This document shows positions 7,446 to 17,625 of a DNA stretch of 64,000 nt, one piece after another. Below the pieces are notes generated by a model. That model saw nothing but the letters and a program-made list of their open reading frames with translations. It was not told the DNA's origin and did no database searches. The translations under genes were made by a program, and so were the position numbers. The stretch comes from Bin80 sp965215475 (GTDB lineage Bacteria > Bacteroidota > Rhodothermia > Rhodothermales > Bin80), in assembly GCA_965215475.1 (NCBI GenBank), contig OZ244061.1:1240001-1304000 (forward strand), written 5' to 3'. Position 1 is the stretch's first letter. Every line of letters begins with the position of its first letter.

Positions 7446-8582
7446 TCATCTGAATACACATTCGTTGGTTCCAACTTCACACTCCTTTTTTGAAATAATA
7501 TCTGATGGTTTTTTGTATCGATTACCCTGTCTAATGTATCTAATTGCGAATTTTTCGCTCTTAATAACAAAAGTTGTCCCCCGTTTAATCTCTTTATTCA
7601 AATTATCTTGAGTCCATTTGAAAGGTCCTGCAAGATGAACATTTTCAGACGAATATCCATTGTTGATTTCTATATTAGGTTCTACCATACTCGCCAATCT
7701 CGTAATGTCCGTCGAACTTAAATTGGAGCGATTCTTTGGGGATTTTGATTAAAGAAATTGAGTTTCCATCATTTAATAGAGGCATGTCGCCTCCATCAGA
7801 GCTCCCCCCTTTATATTCATCGCTCGAGTAAATCCTTTCGTAACATAAAACAAACTCATATTTATGTCTCACTTTCTTGGATAGGCTAGGGGGTGGACGT
7901 TTTATTCCACTTGAAAATAGTCACGCAATTATTCTCACCAAAAACTTTCGTCCATCAAACTTTTAGGATTAGATATTTCACGGTGATCAATGCTGACAAA
8001 GATAATTCCATTTTTTTTCAATAAATTTCTTGCTAAGATCAACCTTGGATACATCATACTCAGCCAGTTGGAATGGTATCTTCCATCAGAATCAGAATTG
8101 GTAGAAATCTTGTTCCCCTCACGGTCAATCTGTCTAGTTAGCTCTTGATAATTCCTGAGATTGTCAGCGTAATTATCTCTGTATACAAAGTCCTTCCCAG
8201 TATTATAAGGCGGGTATATATTAGACATATACCCTCCCCCATAGCCTTTTTGAAGCAATTTGAGGGCCCCAAAATTGTCTCCCTCAATGTAGATATTCTT
8301 AGTAGAATCCCAGTTTAAACTCTCTTTTTTTACCGGCCTCAGCGTACCCGTTGAAGGTTTGTGGGCCTCCCTCCTAGCCTGAGACTTACCCGCCCAAGTA
8401 AAGCGGTAATACTCCTCATCACCTTCAATCTCTTTTTCTGATAATTGCTGAAGAGCTATAAAATCAATCTTTCCCTCGACGACAATCTGGGGAAACAGTG
8501 ACTTCAATTTCTGAATATTCTCACGTACCCAATCTGAACTTTAGCTTTTAACATCTCCGGCTATAATTTTATCAAAACTCAT
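7446..8582 (-). pseudogene. Broken type III restriction-modification methyltransferase (mod)
   Basis: The N-terminal reading starts at ATG 8582..8580 (MSFDKIIAGDVKS), hits an in-frame TAA, then continues SSDWVRENIQKLKSLF into a 190-codon open piece (8507-7935). That piece contains YIEGDNFGALKLLQKGY and PPYNTGKDFVYRDNY, the hallmarks of beta-class N6-adenine Mod proteins. Motif IV should read IDPPY but here reads NIYPPY with residues lost just before it, so catalysis is destroyed. Further fragments lie at 7675-7872 (YEFVLCYER) and 7446-7697 in shifted frames. The DNA-recognition region and the partner res gene are absent. Confident as a Mod relic; not functional. Confidence 0.8.
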
Positions 8583-8816
8583 TTGGTCAATCACAATATG
8601 TTTCTCGTTTGCATGCAAGTTAATGGACGTTCATGTCTGGTAGATAGAGTATTTTGTTACTCTCTAATGGTTCCTCCGTTTATAAACCATGGAACATAGG
8701 TTGAGATTCCAGCCGTCTTGAAGAGGCAGTCACTCAATTGCTCTGAAAAATTATCCAGTCCCACCAGCATAAACGTAGATCTACCACTCGTACTCAGATT
8801 GGATCCGCCTTCTCTA

Positions 8817-10703
8817 CTATGGCCTGATCGTTTCCATTCTGGCAATCCAAAGTCCACTGTTCAAGTCGGACGTAAAGAGATGCCCCTTGAAAACCTGAGC
8901 CCCCCACGTCATTGGCCACCCCGGTACCATAGACTGTTCATCCGTGGTCATCACGTGTGCGATCTCTCGTCCTTGCGTATATAAATTTCCTCTTAGTTCC
9001 CCACGAATATCAACAACACGTAGCCCCCCTTGATAATACCCGACATAGAGACGATCCTCTTCTACCCATACATTGTGCGCACCAGCATCCGGTACTTCAT
9101 ATCGGGCAACCTCCACAGGAGAATCTATGTCGGACATATCTAGAATATGGATGTATCCCCTGGCATCTATAGGCCGGCTCGCATCCCAATCATCTGGAAA
9201 GATCTCATCTCCGACAAACAAATAATCCCCGTACCTCCATGCAACGTGGGTATTGCCTTCTGGATAAGAAAGCTGACTGACCATTACCGGAGTGGTTGGA
9301 GTTCCCCCGTGAGTTCCTGCTCCTACATCCAATGTGACAACACCATCATCCCAATAAGAGAGATAGGCATATCCATCCTGGACAATGACATCATGTAATG
9401 TTTTTTCTTCGCGGTCAAGTTCCCAGCGACCAACCTCCTTCGGACGAACTGGATCCGAAATATCAATAATATGGAGAGCACTCGTCCCGTTGTGGCATGC
9501 ATAAACAAGATCGTTCTCAATCCAGACATTATGCACACCGCCAGTGACGGTTGCAGTGTACTCTGAAAGAATTTCGGGGTGAGCCGGATTGGATAGATCA
9601 AGAATTACAATTCCATTGCGCCGATTTGAAGCACCCTCACGGGTAATCACGGCAAGTCGATTGCTCTCATGAATTTTTACATCATTGATTCGCCGAGCAT
9701 CCACCTGAATGGAATCTGTCAAAAGAGGCCGTTCTGGATTGGTGACATCAAAAATTTTCATCCAGTCATGCATAAAGGTGCCAACATATGCATAATCACG
9801 ACTATTCACCCCCTCAAACACCCATGTGTCTCCGGAATGATGATGAGCAATGGGACCTCGACCGGCTACCACCATCGTTTCCTTATGAATTCGAGGTTCA
9901 ACCGCCAGAATAAGAGACCGCTGAATATTTTCTCCAATGTTAGCAATGATCGTATAATCCATTGCCTGCTCTGCTACAAAAACTCCTTCTGCCCCTTCAC
10001 TTTCCATAAATGCTCCACCACCCTTCGCTTCCCAAGATGGATATACTTCCTCAACCCTTTCTCCATCCTCATCGAATGCCTGAACACGAAAACGCACAAC
10101 ATCTCCCTGTCTTACGATGTACCGATTTTGTGCAATCTGGTAGGATATCACAGGATTCTCTACGACCTCCAGGTCTATGGAAGCTGTGGCGCCACCCGTT
10201 CGAGCCGTCACTGTGAATGAACCTGGATTCTTCGCATGGATCCAGCCACTCTGATCCACGGTTGCAACGGTAACATTATTGCTTTGAAATCGAATACGGC
10301 CCCCTGGGCTTGCACCATTGAATCCAATCTTAATTGGTACACTAGTGCCTGAGAGTATGGAAGAAACCGGTACACTGACAACAAGCTTTGCATCGCCACC
10401 CTTCTCGACGGTAATCTCTGCATACCCTGGCTTTCCTCCCATGACGGCAACCACCATCGCACTGCCAGGGCTCAACCCATGAACTACCCCATTCTGATCC
10501 ATCGTTGCAATGCTTGACGCCGCAATATGCCACCTAGTTTCCAATCCTGTCATTCTTGAATCATCTGCATCGAATGCTTTTGCGGAAAAATTCACACTCT
10601 CGCCTACCTTTAGGGTCGCCGATGCCGGTGAAATTTCAACACGTTCAGGGAGAGAAGACTGAAAACTTGCTTGTACCAGTAATGCGATGAGTAATACCTT
10701 CAT
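8817..10703 (-). CDS. Secreted LVIVD-repeat propeller protein with Big2-type Ig domains
   Basis: 628 residues with a short signal peptide (MKVLLIALLVQASFQ). Residues about 20-100, 105-180 and 185-270 are Big2-like Ig folds (VEISPASATLKVGESV and ENPVISYQIAQNRYIVRQGD starts). Residues 280-628 carry LVIVD-type repeats that form a beta-propeller, for example AYVGTFMHDWMKIFDVTNPERP, LHIIDISDPVRPKEVG and IHILDMSDIDSPVEVARY. This architecture is common in secreted proteins of the Bacteroidota/Rhodothermota group; the ligand is unknown. It is transcribed divergently from the MATE gene. No C-terminal sorting domain is evident. Confidence 0.8.
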   Translation of the reverse strand: MKVLLIALLVQASFQSSLPERVEISPASATLKVGESVNFSAKAFDADDSRMTGLETRWHIAASSIATMDQNGVVHGLSPGSAMVVAVMGGKPGYAEITVEKGGDAKLVVSVPVSSILSGTSVPIKIGFNGASPGGRIRFQSNNVTVATVDQSGWIHAKNPGSFTVTARTGGATASIDLEVVENPVISYQIAQNRYIVRQGDVVRFRVQAFDEDGERVEEVYPSWEAKGGGAFMESEGAEGVFVAEQAMDYTIIANIGENIQRSLILAVEPRIHKETMVVAGRGPIAHHHSGDTWVFEGVNSRDYAYVGTFMHDWMKIFDVTNPERPLLTDSIQVDARRINDVKIHESNRLAVITREGASNRRNGIVILDLSNPAHPEILSEYTATVTGGVHNVWIENDLVYACHNGTSALHIIDISDPVRPKEVGRWELDREEKTLHDVIVQDGYAYLSYWDDGVVTLDVGAGTHGGTPTTPVMVSQLSYPEGNTHVAWRYGDYLFVGDEIFPDDWDASRPIDARGYIHILDMSDIDSPVEVARYEVPDAGAHNVWVEEDRLYVGYYQGGLRVVDIRGELRGNLYTQGREIAHVMTTDEQSMVPGWPMTWGAQVFKGHLFTSDLNSGLWIARMETIRP

Positions 10704-10778
10704 TGACTACATATCAGTTAATCTCGTATAAACTTCTACAGTGAAACGCATGATCCATCCAAGAAAAATTTTACTGCT

Positions 10779-12170
10779 GTGAACCTTGGTCAAAACCCCG
10801 AAATCTGGCATGAGTCCCGCCGGGTCTCACTCCTTTCGATCCCGATTGTAGCAACTCAACTCGGACAGATCAGTAACGGGTTCGTTGATGTGATGATGGT
10901 GGGCCGACTGGGGCCCGCGGAGCTTGCCGGTGTCGCTCTTGGGAATGCGACATATTTCCTGTTTGCCCTGATTGGAATCGGAATTCTCTTGGCCGTGGGA
11001 CCGATGGTTTCACAGGCGTACGGTGCCGGAAAGCACGATCCAATTGGACGCACTACACGGCAGGCACTCTGGCTTGCATCACTCCTGTCCATTCCTGTTT
11101 TAGTGATCATGTGGAACGCAAAATTGCCGTGGAATCTCATGCAGCAGGATGCAACGACGATGGCCTACGCCGAAGGATATCTGCAAGCCGCAATGTGGGG
11201 GTTTCTCCCCTTTATGTGGTTCAATGCGCTGCGCAATTTTGTGGAAGCCATTGCCCGCCCGCTCCCTATCACAATCATCATTGTGATGGGGATCCTATTA
11301 AATATATTGGCCAACTACGGGTTGATGTTCGGTAATTTTGGTCTTCCTCGACTTGGACTTACCGGGACTGGATGGGCAACCTGCATTGTGCACTGGTTTA
11401 TGTTCATTTGCATTGCCCTGTATGTTGCCTTTCAGCATCCCTACCGCTCTTACGGAGTCCTACGAAAGCTCCGAACCCCCGACTTTGGCTATTTTCGTGA
11501 ACTACTGCGTGTCGGACTTCCGATCGGAGGATCTATCGGACTTGAGGTCACCCTTTTCAGCGCAACCGCCTTTTTGATTGGCACCTATGGTGCCGTCCCG
11601 ATCGCGGCGCATCAAATTGCCATTCAATGTGCTGCCATCGCCTATATGGTGCCTCTCGGAATTGGATTCGCCACTTCGGTCCGGGTAGGCCAAAATATCG
11701 GAGCAAAGGATTTTTCTTCTGCCGCTGCATCTGGATACGCAGGTATGGGGTTATCTCTCCTCTTTATGTCCTGCACAGCTCTCCTGTTCTGGCTCGCCCC
11801 CAATTTCCTCGTCAGCCTTTATCTGGACCCCAATGATCCGGCAAATATGCAAACAACCGCACAAGTCGTCAGCCTGCTTGGCATTGCAGCACTTTTTCAA
11901 CTCTTCGATGGGTTGCAAGCCACAGCACTGGGAGCACTGAGGGGACTCAAAGATACACGGATCCCAATGGTGATGGGGTTCATTGCCTACTGGCTGATTG
12001 GAATGCCCACCGGTCTAGGTCTCGGATTTGGACTAGAAATGGGCCCCGAGGGATTCTGGTGGGGCCTTGTCATTGGACTGCTTGCGGCGTCCATCATGTT
12101 TACAAGCAGATTTATTGAGATGACCAACCGGATGAAGAATCAAAGCCTCCCGAACCGCCCCGTCACCTAA
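10779..12170 (+). CDS. MATE-family multidrug/cation antiporter
   Basis: 463 residues, about 12 hydrophobic segments in two homologous halves. The N-terminal half shows the MATE pattern SIPIVATQLGQISNGFVDVMMVGRLGPAELAGVALG; the second half begins near residue 240 (LLRVGLPIGGSIGLEV). Members export drugs or metabolites using Na+ or H+ gradients. The start is a GTG at 10779; there is no strong ribosome site, so a few codons either way are possible. It stands alone: the LVIVD gene diverges and the act operon follows after 261 bp. Confidence 0.9.
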   Translation: MNLGQNPEIWHESRRVSLLSIPIVATQLGQISNGFVDVMMVGRLGPAELAGVALGNATYFLFALIGIGILLAVGPMVSQAYGAGKHDPIGRTTRQALWLASLLSIPVLVIMWNAKLPWNLMQQDATTMAYAEGYLQAAMWGFLPFMWFNALRNFVEAIARPLPITIIIVMGILLNILANYGLMFGNFGLPRLGLTGTGWATCIVHWFMFICIALYVAFQHPYRSYGVLRKLRTPDFGYFRELLRVGLPIGGSIGLEVTLFSATAFLIGTYGAVPIAAHQIAIQCAAIAYMVPLGIGFATSVRVGQNIGAKDFSSAAASGYAGMGLSLLFMSCTALLFWLAPNFLVSLYLDPNDPANMQTTAQVVSLLGIAALFQLFDGLQATALGALRGLKDTRIPMVMGFIAYWLIGMPTGLGLGFGLEMGPEGFWWGLVIGLLAASIMFTSRFIEMTNRMKNQSLPNRPVT

Positions 12171-12431
12171 CGACCCAACCCAATCCATAACGAAACCTCG
12201 CTAGATCTCACCGCTTCTGCAACGCGAAATTGCCGATCGGTCGATTATCCGATTAAACATGGCTCTGAGACTGGTTCACGACGCAGTTCTGAATAAAAAT
12301 GATGTGGATCATGACAAGAATTAATGTGTTTTTGGTTAAGATTGGTTGAATTGTGAACAGAATTCAAAAAATCTACTTAAAGTCTCTCATTATGACGTAA
12401 ATTTCGTCCGATTCAGACGGGGCTCCCCTCC
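12171..12431 (+). promoter_or_regulatory. Leader/promoter region of the act-cox operon
   Basis: AT-rich 261-bp gap before actA. The segment TTG-N20-TACTTAAA at about 12350-12380 resembles loosely the Bacteroidota promoter pattern (TTG ... TAnnTTTG), but the match is weak. No terminator for the MATE gene stands out. It is the only sizeable non-coding stretch before the 12.5-kb respiratory operon, so a main promoter is expected here. Confidence 0.3.
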
Positions 12432-13079
12432 ATGCCACAGATTTTCCCACGGAACTTCAATACGCTTCCACACCTTTCCTTAGTTGGACTTCTTGGAAGC
12501 GGAATTGTCGTTGTATTTCTGGTGTGGTACTATTTTTCTCCAGAATATACAGATGTGGGCTACGCGCCTGAACAGCCTGTATCCTACAGCCATCGCGTTC
12601 ATGTGGATCAATTAGGACTTGATTGTCGGTATTGTCACAACTTTGTGGAAGTTGCTGATGTCGCGAATGTGCCGGCAACCGAAACCTGTATGAATTGTCA
12701 CGAAATTGTTCTCCCCCAAAGCACCGACCTTGCACCGGTACGCGCTAGTTGGGCAGACAACTCCTCCATCCCATGGGTCAAGATTCATCAACTACCCGAT
12801 TACGCCCAATTCAGTCACGCCGTGCACGTGAACAATGGAGTCGGATGTGAAACCTGTCACGGCAGGATTGATCAAATGGATGTCGTACATCTAGAAGAAC
12901 CTCTCTCCATGGGGTGGTGCCTCGAATGTCATCGGGAGCCAGAAAAATATCTCCGCCCCAATGAAGAAATTACGACCATGGGCTATGTGCACAGTGCCGG
13001 GTTCCTGGAAGATAATTTGAACCGTATCAAACAAGAAGGCATTCGCCCTCCAACCAATTGCAGCGCCTGCCATTATTAA
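12432..13079 (+). CDS. actA: Alternative Complex III subunit ActA, pentaheme cytochrome c
   Basis: 215 residues with one N-terminal membrane anchor (LSLVGLLGSGIVVVFLVWYYF), then a periplasmic domain with five CxxCH heme sites: CRYCH, CMNCH, CETCH, CLECH, CSACH. Five hemes after a single helix match ActA of Alternative Complex III, the quinol:cytochrome c/oxidase oxidoreductase that replaces the bc1 complex. It passes electrons from the Fe-S subunit to ActE or directly to the oxidase. First gene of the operon; actB follows after 13 nt. Confidence 0.95.
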   Translation: MPQIFPRNFNTLPHLSLVGLLGSGIVVVFLVWYYFSPEYTDVGYAPEQPVSYSHRVHVDQLGLDCRYCHNFVEVADVANVPATETCMNCHEIVLPQSTDLAPVRASWADNSSIPWVKIHQLPDYAQFSHAVHVNNGVGCETCHGRIDQMDVVHLEEPLSMGWCLECHREPEKYLRPNEEITTMGYVHSAGFLEDNLNRIKQEGIRPPTNCSACHY

Positions 13080-13092
13080 TCGGAAACGTGTT

Positions 13093-16000
13093 ATGATCTC
13101 TCTTCCAGTCATTGACGGTACTCCTGCAGAATCCAAGCAGACACTGTGGCGCAGCCGTCCACATCTTGAACAGGATCCGGATCTGATCGAACAGGTTTCC
13201 GAGGAGTTGATCCCTGGTGCCAGTGATGCTCCCTCTGGGAGTAATCGCCGCCACTTTATGCAATTATTGGGCGCATCCATGGCGATGGCTGGTCTGGCTG
13301 CCTGCCGTCGCCCGGTAGAGACGATCATGCCGTTTTCTGATCGCCCGGAAGAGCTGATTCCCGGCGTTCCCCTGCACTATGCGACCGCCATGAACTTCCG
13401 GGGAACGGCCCGCCCTCTCCTTGCAAAAAGCTATGATGGTAGACCCGTCAAAGTGGAAGGGAATCCCGATCATCCCAACGCTTCAGGATCTTCCGGTGTT
13501 TTCGAACAGGCCTCCCTGCTTCAGCTCTACGATCCCGACCGCTCAACCTCTATTTTGCGTACCGGCTCTGCTGCGAGCTGGGATGATTTTTTATCTCTAT
13601 GTCAGAGACTTCAGTCTGGGGATCGCCGGATCGCTGTACTTGCAGATCCCGACAGCTCTCCCACACGTGCTCGCCTAAAAGCCGAACTGGAAAATCAATT
13701 CCCCAATACATTATGGATTGATTATCGTAGCGAGGGAGATGATGTGGAGTCTCTTGGACTTCAGATGGCCTATGGCCAGTCCCTCCAACCTGTCTATGAC
13801 TTCGAAAATGCCGATGTCATTGTAAGCTTGGATGCGGATTTTCTTGCTCCTCATGCCAAAAATGGCACTTCGAATACTGCCTCTTTTGCAAAAGGGCGTA
13901 AACTCTATGATGCTCAGGACAGGATGAGCCGGTTGTATGTTGCCGAAAGTACCTACTCGGTGACCGGCACCATGGCGGATCATCGAAGACGAATGCGATC
14001 GGATGCGATTACCGAACTCGCCAGTCAGATTGCGACGGCTCTAGGTGTGTATTCTGGAGTAAATCCTGATTCTTTTGCCTCCGCCATTGCCAATGACCTG
14101 CAGTCCACCAATGGTCGATGCATCCTCGTTGCCGGCGAAACACAACCGGCTGAAGTACATGCGCTTTGCGCGTCTATAAACCATGCTCTCGGTGCCGTGG
14201 GCACAACCATTACCCTGTTGGATTCTGGCACCCCACCCCAACTACCGCAGTCTCAGGCTCTCCCCTCTCTGGTTCAGGAAATGCAGGCCGGACAGATTGA
14301 TCTACTGCTCATGCTGGGAGTCAATCCCGTGTATGATGCTCCCCCCGAATTGAACTTTGAGGAAGCCATGGGGCGTGTCAATGATACCGTACACGTCGGG
14401 ATGCATGTCGATGAGACGGCGCGGGTTAGTACCCTGCATCTTCCCTTGACCCACTACCTGGAGTCTTGGGGAGATGGCCGATCATGGGATGGAACGCTCA
14501 CACCGATCCAACCCCTGATTGCTCCACTATATGAGGATACGCGGAGTGAGCTAGAAATCCTGGGGACTCTCTCAAGTGGACAATTTACCCGCGGATACGA
14601 GTTGGTCCGTGAAACGTGGGCTTCCGTATTGGGAGAAGAAAATTTAGAAGCCCTCTGGCGCCGCGTCCTGCATGATGGCTATCATCCGGGGACCGCGTAT
14701 CCATCTGTGACCCCCGAGCCCTCTTTTGACGGATCCCTCCCGGAATCTGATTCGAGTCTTGAACTCGTAGTTCGACTGGATCCTACCCTGCTTGATGGTA
14801 GCTTCGCCAATAATGCATGGTGCCAAGAACTCCCGGACCCGATCACGAAAATTGTATGGGATAACGTTGCTGTACTCAGTCCGAAGACCGCAAAGGATTA
14901 TGGGCTTGTCTGCGAGTATTCGAAAGGTCGCTACTACGCAGATGTTGTCACGCTGACCGTCAACGGACACGAGGCAGAGCTACCCATCTGGATCCTCCCT
15001 GGGCATGCCGATGATACGGTGTCTGTAACCTTAGGATATGGTCGCGGCATCTCCACAACACGTCCGGGACGGGATACTCCCTTCTGGGATACCGATGATT
15101 CTACCGATATCTACGCGCGAGGGACCTTGGCTACCGGGGTGGGTACCAATGTCGCAAAACTCAGAAATTCACTTGCACAGCCGGTTTCTTCTGGAGTTCA
15201 AATCGCGGCGACCGGTCGCAAATGGACCATCGTGACCACTCAGGATCACGGCATTCTGGACACAGAGGCTCGCCCATTGATTCGTACGGCAACCCTGGAT
15301 GAGTTCAGAGCAGATCCGGCATTTCCGCTGCAGGAAGAAGCTCCGACCCCGGGTTCGGATATTAAAACGGATTTTTCGGATTACCCCGAGCTGTGGAAAA
15401 ATTCCCATCCGGCCAAAAGCTCTGCATTTCGCGACAGTGATTACTGGCAAAACCAGTGGGGGATGGCCATTGACCTGAATGCCTGCACCGGGTGCAATGC
15501 CTGTATCATTGCATGTCAGGCTGAAAACAATATTCAGGTCGTCGGGAAACAAGAGGTTGGCAATGGACGCGAGCTGCACTGGCTACGGATTGACCGGTAT
15601 TTTCTTAGCGAAGACGGGGAAAATTTGGATGCCGATCCGCAGATCGTCATGCAACCTATGCCCTGCCAGCATTGTGAGAATGCGCCGTGTGAGTCGGTCT
15701 GCCCGGTTGCAGCCACCGTACATTCGCCAGATGGCACCAACCAAATGATCTATAATCGGTGTATCGGTACACGGTACTGCTCCAATAACTGTCCGTACAA
15801 AGTTCGCCGTTACAATTTTTATAACTGGTCCAAAACTATTCCGGATACCGTACAGATGGCTCAAAACCCGAATGTCTCGATTCGATTCCGGGGAGTCATG
15901 GAAAAATGTTCGTTCTGTATCCAGCGCATTCGCCAGACACAGAAAACCGCCGGTCTCGAAAATCGCCCCTTGCATCGCGATGAGGTGGCAACAGCTTGTC

Positions 16001-16188
16001 AACAGGCCTGTGGAGCCGATGCCATTACCTTTGGTGATCTTAATGATCCTGAAAGCGCAGTCAGTAACGCCATGCAGAATCCGCGTGGCTATAAGCTACT
16101 CGCCTATTTGAATATCAAACCTAGAGTATCCTATCTAGCCCGTGTGCGAAACCCGAATCTGGAACTGGAGTCCGCAGAATCGCTATAG
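13093..16188 (+). CDS. actB: Alternative Complex III subunit ActB (molybdopterin-like plus Fe-S)
   Basis: 1031 residues. A Tat-like signal follows a short N-terminal extension (NRRHFMQLLGASMAMAGLAAC). Residues 60-740 resemble a molybdopterin oxidoreductase domain; in this family it holds no cofactor. Residues 780-1000 form a ferredoxin-like domain with four cysteine clusters: CTGCNACIIAC, CQHCENAPCESVCP, CIGTRYCSNNCP, and CSFCIQ with ACQQACGA. The cysteine pattern fits three [4Fe-4S] and one [3Fe-4S] centre as known for ActB. The fusion of B1 and B2 parts is normal for the family. Confidence 0.95.
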   Translation: MISLPVIDGTPAESKQTLWRSRPHLEQDPDLIEQVSEELIPGASDAPSGSNRRHFMQLLGASMAMAGLAACRRPVETIMPFSDRPEELIPGVPLHYATAMNFRGTARPLLAKSYDGRPVKVEGNPDHPNASGSSGVFEQASLLQLYDPDRSTSILRTGSAASWDDFLSLCQRLQSGDRRIAVLADPDSSPTRARLKAELENQFPNTLWIDYRSEGDDVESLGLQMAYGQSLQPVYDFENADVIVSLDADFLAPHAKNGTSNTASFAKGRKLYDAQDRMSRLYVAESTYSVTGTMADHRRRMRSDAITELASQIATALGVYSGVNPDSFASAIANDLQSTNGRCILVAGETQPAEVHALCASINHALGAVGTTITLLDSGTPPQLPQSQALPSLVQEMQAGQIDLLLMLGVNPVYDAPPELNFEEAMGRVNDTVHVGMHVDETARVSTLHLPLTHYLESWGDGRSWDGTLTPIQPLIAPLYEDTRSELEILGTLSSGQFTRGYELVRETWASVLGEENLEALWRRVLHDGYHPGTAYPSVTPEPSFDGSLPESDSSLELVVRLDPTLLDGSFANNAWCQELPDPITKIVWDNVAVLSPKTAKDYGLVCEYSKGRYYADVVTLTVNGHEAELPIWILPGHADDTVSVTLGYGRGISTTRPGRDTPFWDTDDSTDIYARGTLATGVGTNVAKLRNSLAQPVSSGVQIAATGRKWTIVTTQDHGILDTEARPLIRTATLDEFRADPAFPLQEEAPTPGSDIKTDFSDYPELWKNSHPAKSSAFRDSDYWQNQWGMAIDLNACTGCNACIIACQAENNIQVVGKQEVGNGRELHWLRIDRYFLSEDGENLDADPQIVMQPMPCQHCENAPCESVCPVAATVHSPDGTNQMIYNRCIGTRYCSNNCPYKVRRYNFYNWSKTIPDTVQMAQNPNVSIRFRGVMEKCSFCIQRIRQTQKTAGLENRPLHRDEVATACQQACGADAITFGDLNDPESAVSNAMQNPRGYKLLAYLNIKPRVSYLARVRNPNLELESAESL

Positions 16189-16212
16189 CCTATAAACCTG
16201 TTTGACAACAAC

Positions 16213-17622
16213 GTGCCTGCATCAACTGAAAATACTGTAACACTTCCCACCGAGACACCTCTGGTTACGGGGAATCTGGGCTTTCATGACATCACCCAGT
16301 TAGTCTCTTATCATACAGAAAAGCGCCCGCCCTCCGTGTGGTATATGGCTCTTGCGGTGTCTTCCACGTTATTGTGTGTTCTTCTGCTGATGATTGCATA
16401 TCTGGTGTGGAACGGGGTCGGGGTCTGGGGGAACAATAATCCTGTTGGATGGGGATGGCCCATTGTAAACTTTGTGTTCTGGGTTGGTATTGGGCACGCT
16501 GGGACGCTGATCTCCGCCATCTTATTTCTGTTTCGGCAGCAGTGGCGGACCGCTATTAACCGAAGTGCGGAGGCGATGACCCTCTTTGCGGTCATGTGTG
16601 CACTGCTGTTTCCCACCATTCATGTCGGCCGAGTCTGGGTGATCTACTGGACGCTCCCCCTTCCCAATCAGATGGAAATGTGGCCCCAATTCAAAAGCCC
16701 GCTTCTCTGGGATGTGTTTGCTGTCAGTGTATACTTTATTGTCTCTCTCGTATTCTGGTATATCGGCTTAGTCCCGGATTTAGCGACGCTACGGGATCGG
16801 GCCCGCAATACCTTCCGACGGCGAATTTTGGGCTTCTTTTCGCTTGGCTGGACGGGTGCAAACCGTCACTGGCGCAACTATGAGAAGACCTATCTGCTTC
16901 TTGCTGCACTTGCGACTCCATTGGTCTTGAGCGTGCATTCGGTCGTTTCCTTTGACTTTGCGGTGAGCATTATACCCGGTTGGCATACTACGATTTTTCC
17001 ACCTTACTTTGTTGCAGGGGCCATTTTCTCCGGGTTTGCCATGGTGATGACCCTACTCATTCTGGCACGAAGGATCTATGGAATTGAGAACATTATTACC
17101 CTGGATCACCTGGAAAAGATGGCCATCATCATTCTCCTCACGGGTTCGATGGTTGGCTTTGCGTACATCACCGAGTTCTTTATTGCCTGGTACTCGCAAG
17201 TTGAGTATGAGCAGTATGCGTTCTTGAACCGGGCCACTGGCCCATATGCTTGGGCCTATTGGACCATGATGTCCTGTAACCTTCTCTTCCCGCAATTTTT
17301 CTGGATCAAGCGTCTGCGCCGAAGTATTCCATTCCTGTTTATCACCTCGATCATTGTGAATATCGGGATGTGGTTTGAGCGGTTTGTGATCACGGTAACG
17401 AGTTTGCATCGAGATTTTTTGCCGAGTAGCTGGGATTACTTTAATCCAACGATCATTGATATTTTGACGTTTGCCGGATCATTCGGCCTCTTTATGACCC
17501 TGTTCCTGATTTTCCTTCGCTACTTACCCATGGTTGCCATGGCAGAAGTGAAGATGGTGTTACCGCAGAGTGACCCTCATTATTATGATCCGCATGAATC
17601 TGAACGTGAGACCGAGAACTAA
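16213..17622 (+). CDS. actC: Alternative Complex III quinol-binding membrane subunit ActC
   Basis: 469 residues, about ten membrane helices, NrfD/PsrC family. It starts at GTG 16213. Together with ActF it forms the membrane core; ActC is the subunit generally assigned the quinol site. Visible features include conserved motifs in helices (NFVFWVGIGHAGTLISAILFL and MALAVSSTLLCVLL) and histidines in the helical part (GHAG, HVGR, HSVVS). It follows actB by 24 nt, and its stop is 3 nt before actD. Confidence 0.95.
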   Translation: MPASTENTVTLPTETPLVTGNLGFHDITQLVSYHTEKRPPSVWYMALAVSSTLLCVLLLMIAYLVWNGVGVWGNNNPVGWGWPIVNFVFWVGIGHAGTLISAILFLFRQQWRTAINRSAEAMTLFAVMCALLFPTIHVGRVWVIYWTLPLPNQMEMWPQFKSPLLWDVFAVSVYFIVSLVFWYIGLVPDLATLRDRARNTFRRRILGFFSLGWTGANRHWRNYEKTYLLLAALATPLVLSVHSVVSFDFAVSIIPGWHTTIFPPYFVAGAIFSGFAMVMTLLILARRIYGIENIITLDHLEKMAIIILLTGSMVGFAYITEFFIAWYSQVEYEQYAFLNRATGPYAWAYWTMMSCNLLFPQFFWIKRLRRSIPFLFITSIIVNIGMWFERFVITVTSLHRDFLPSSWDYFNPTIIDILTFAGSFGLFMTLFLIFLRYLPMVAMAEVKMVLPQSDPHYYDPHESERETEN

Positions 17623-17625
17623 CCT

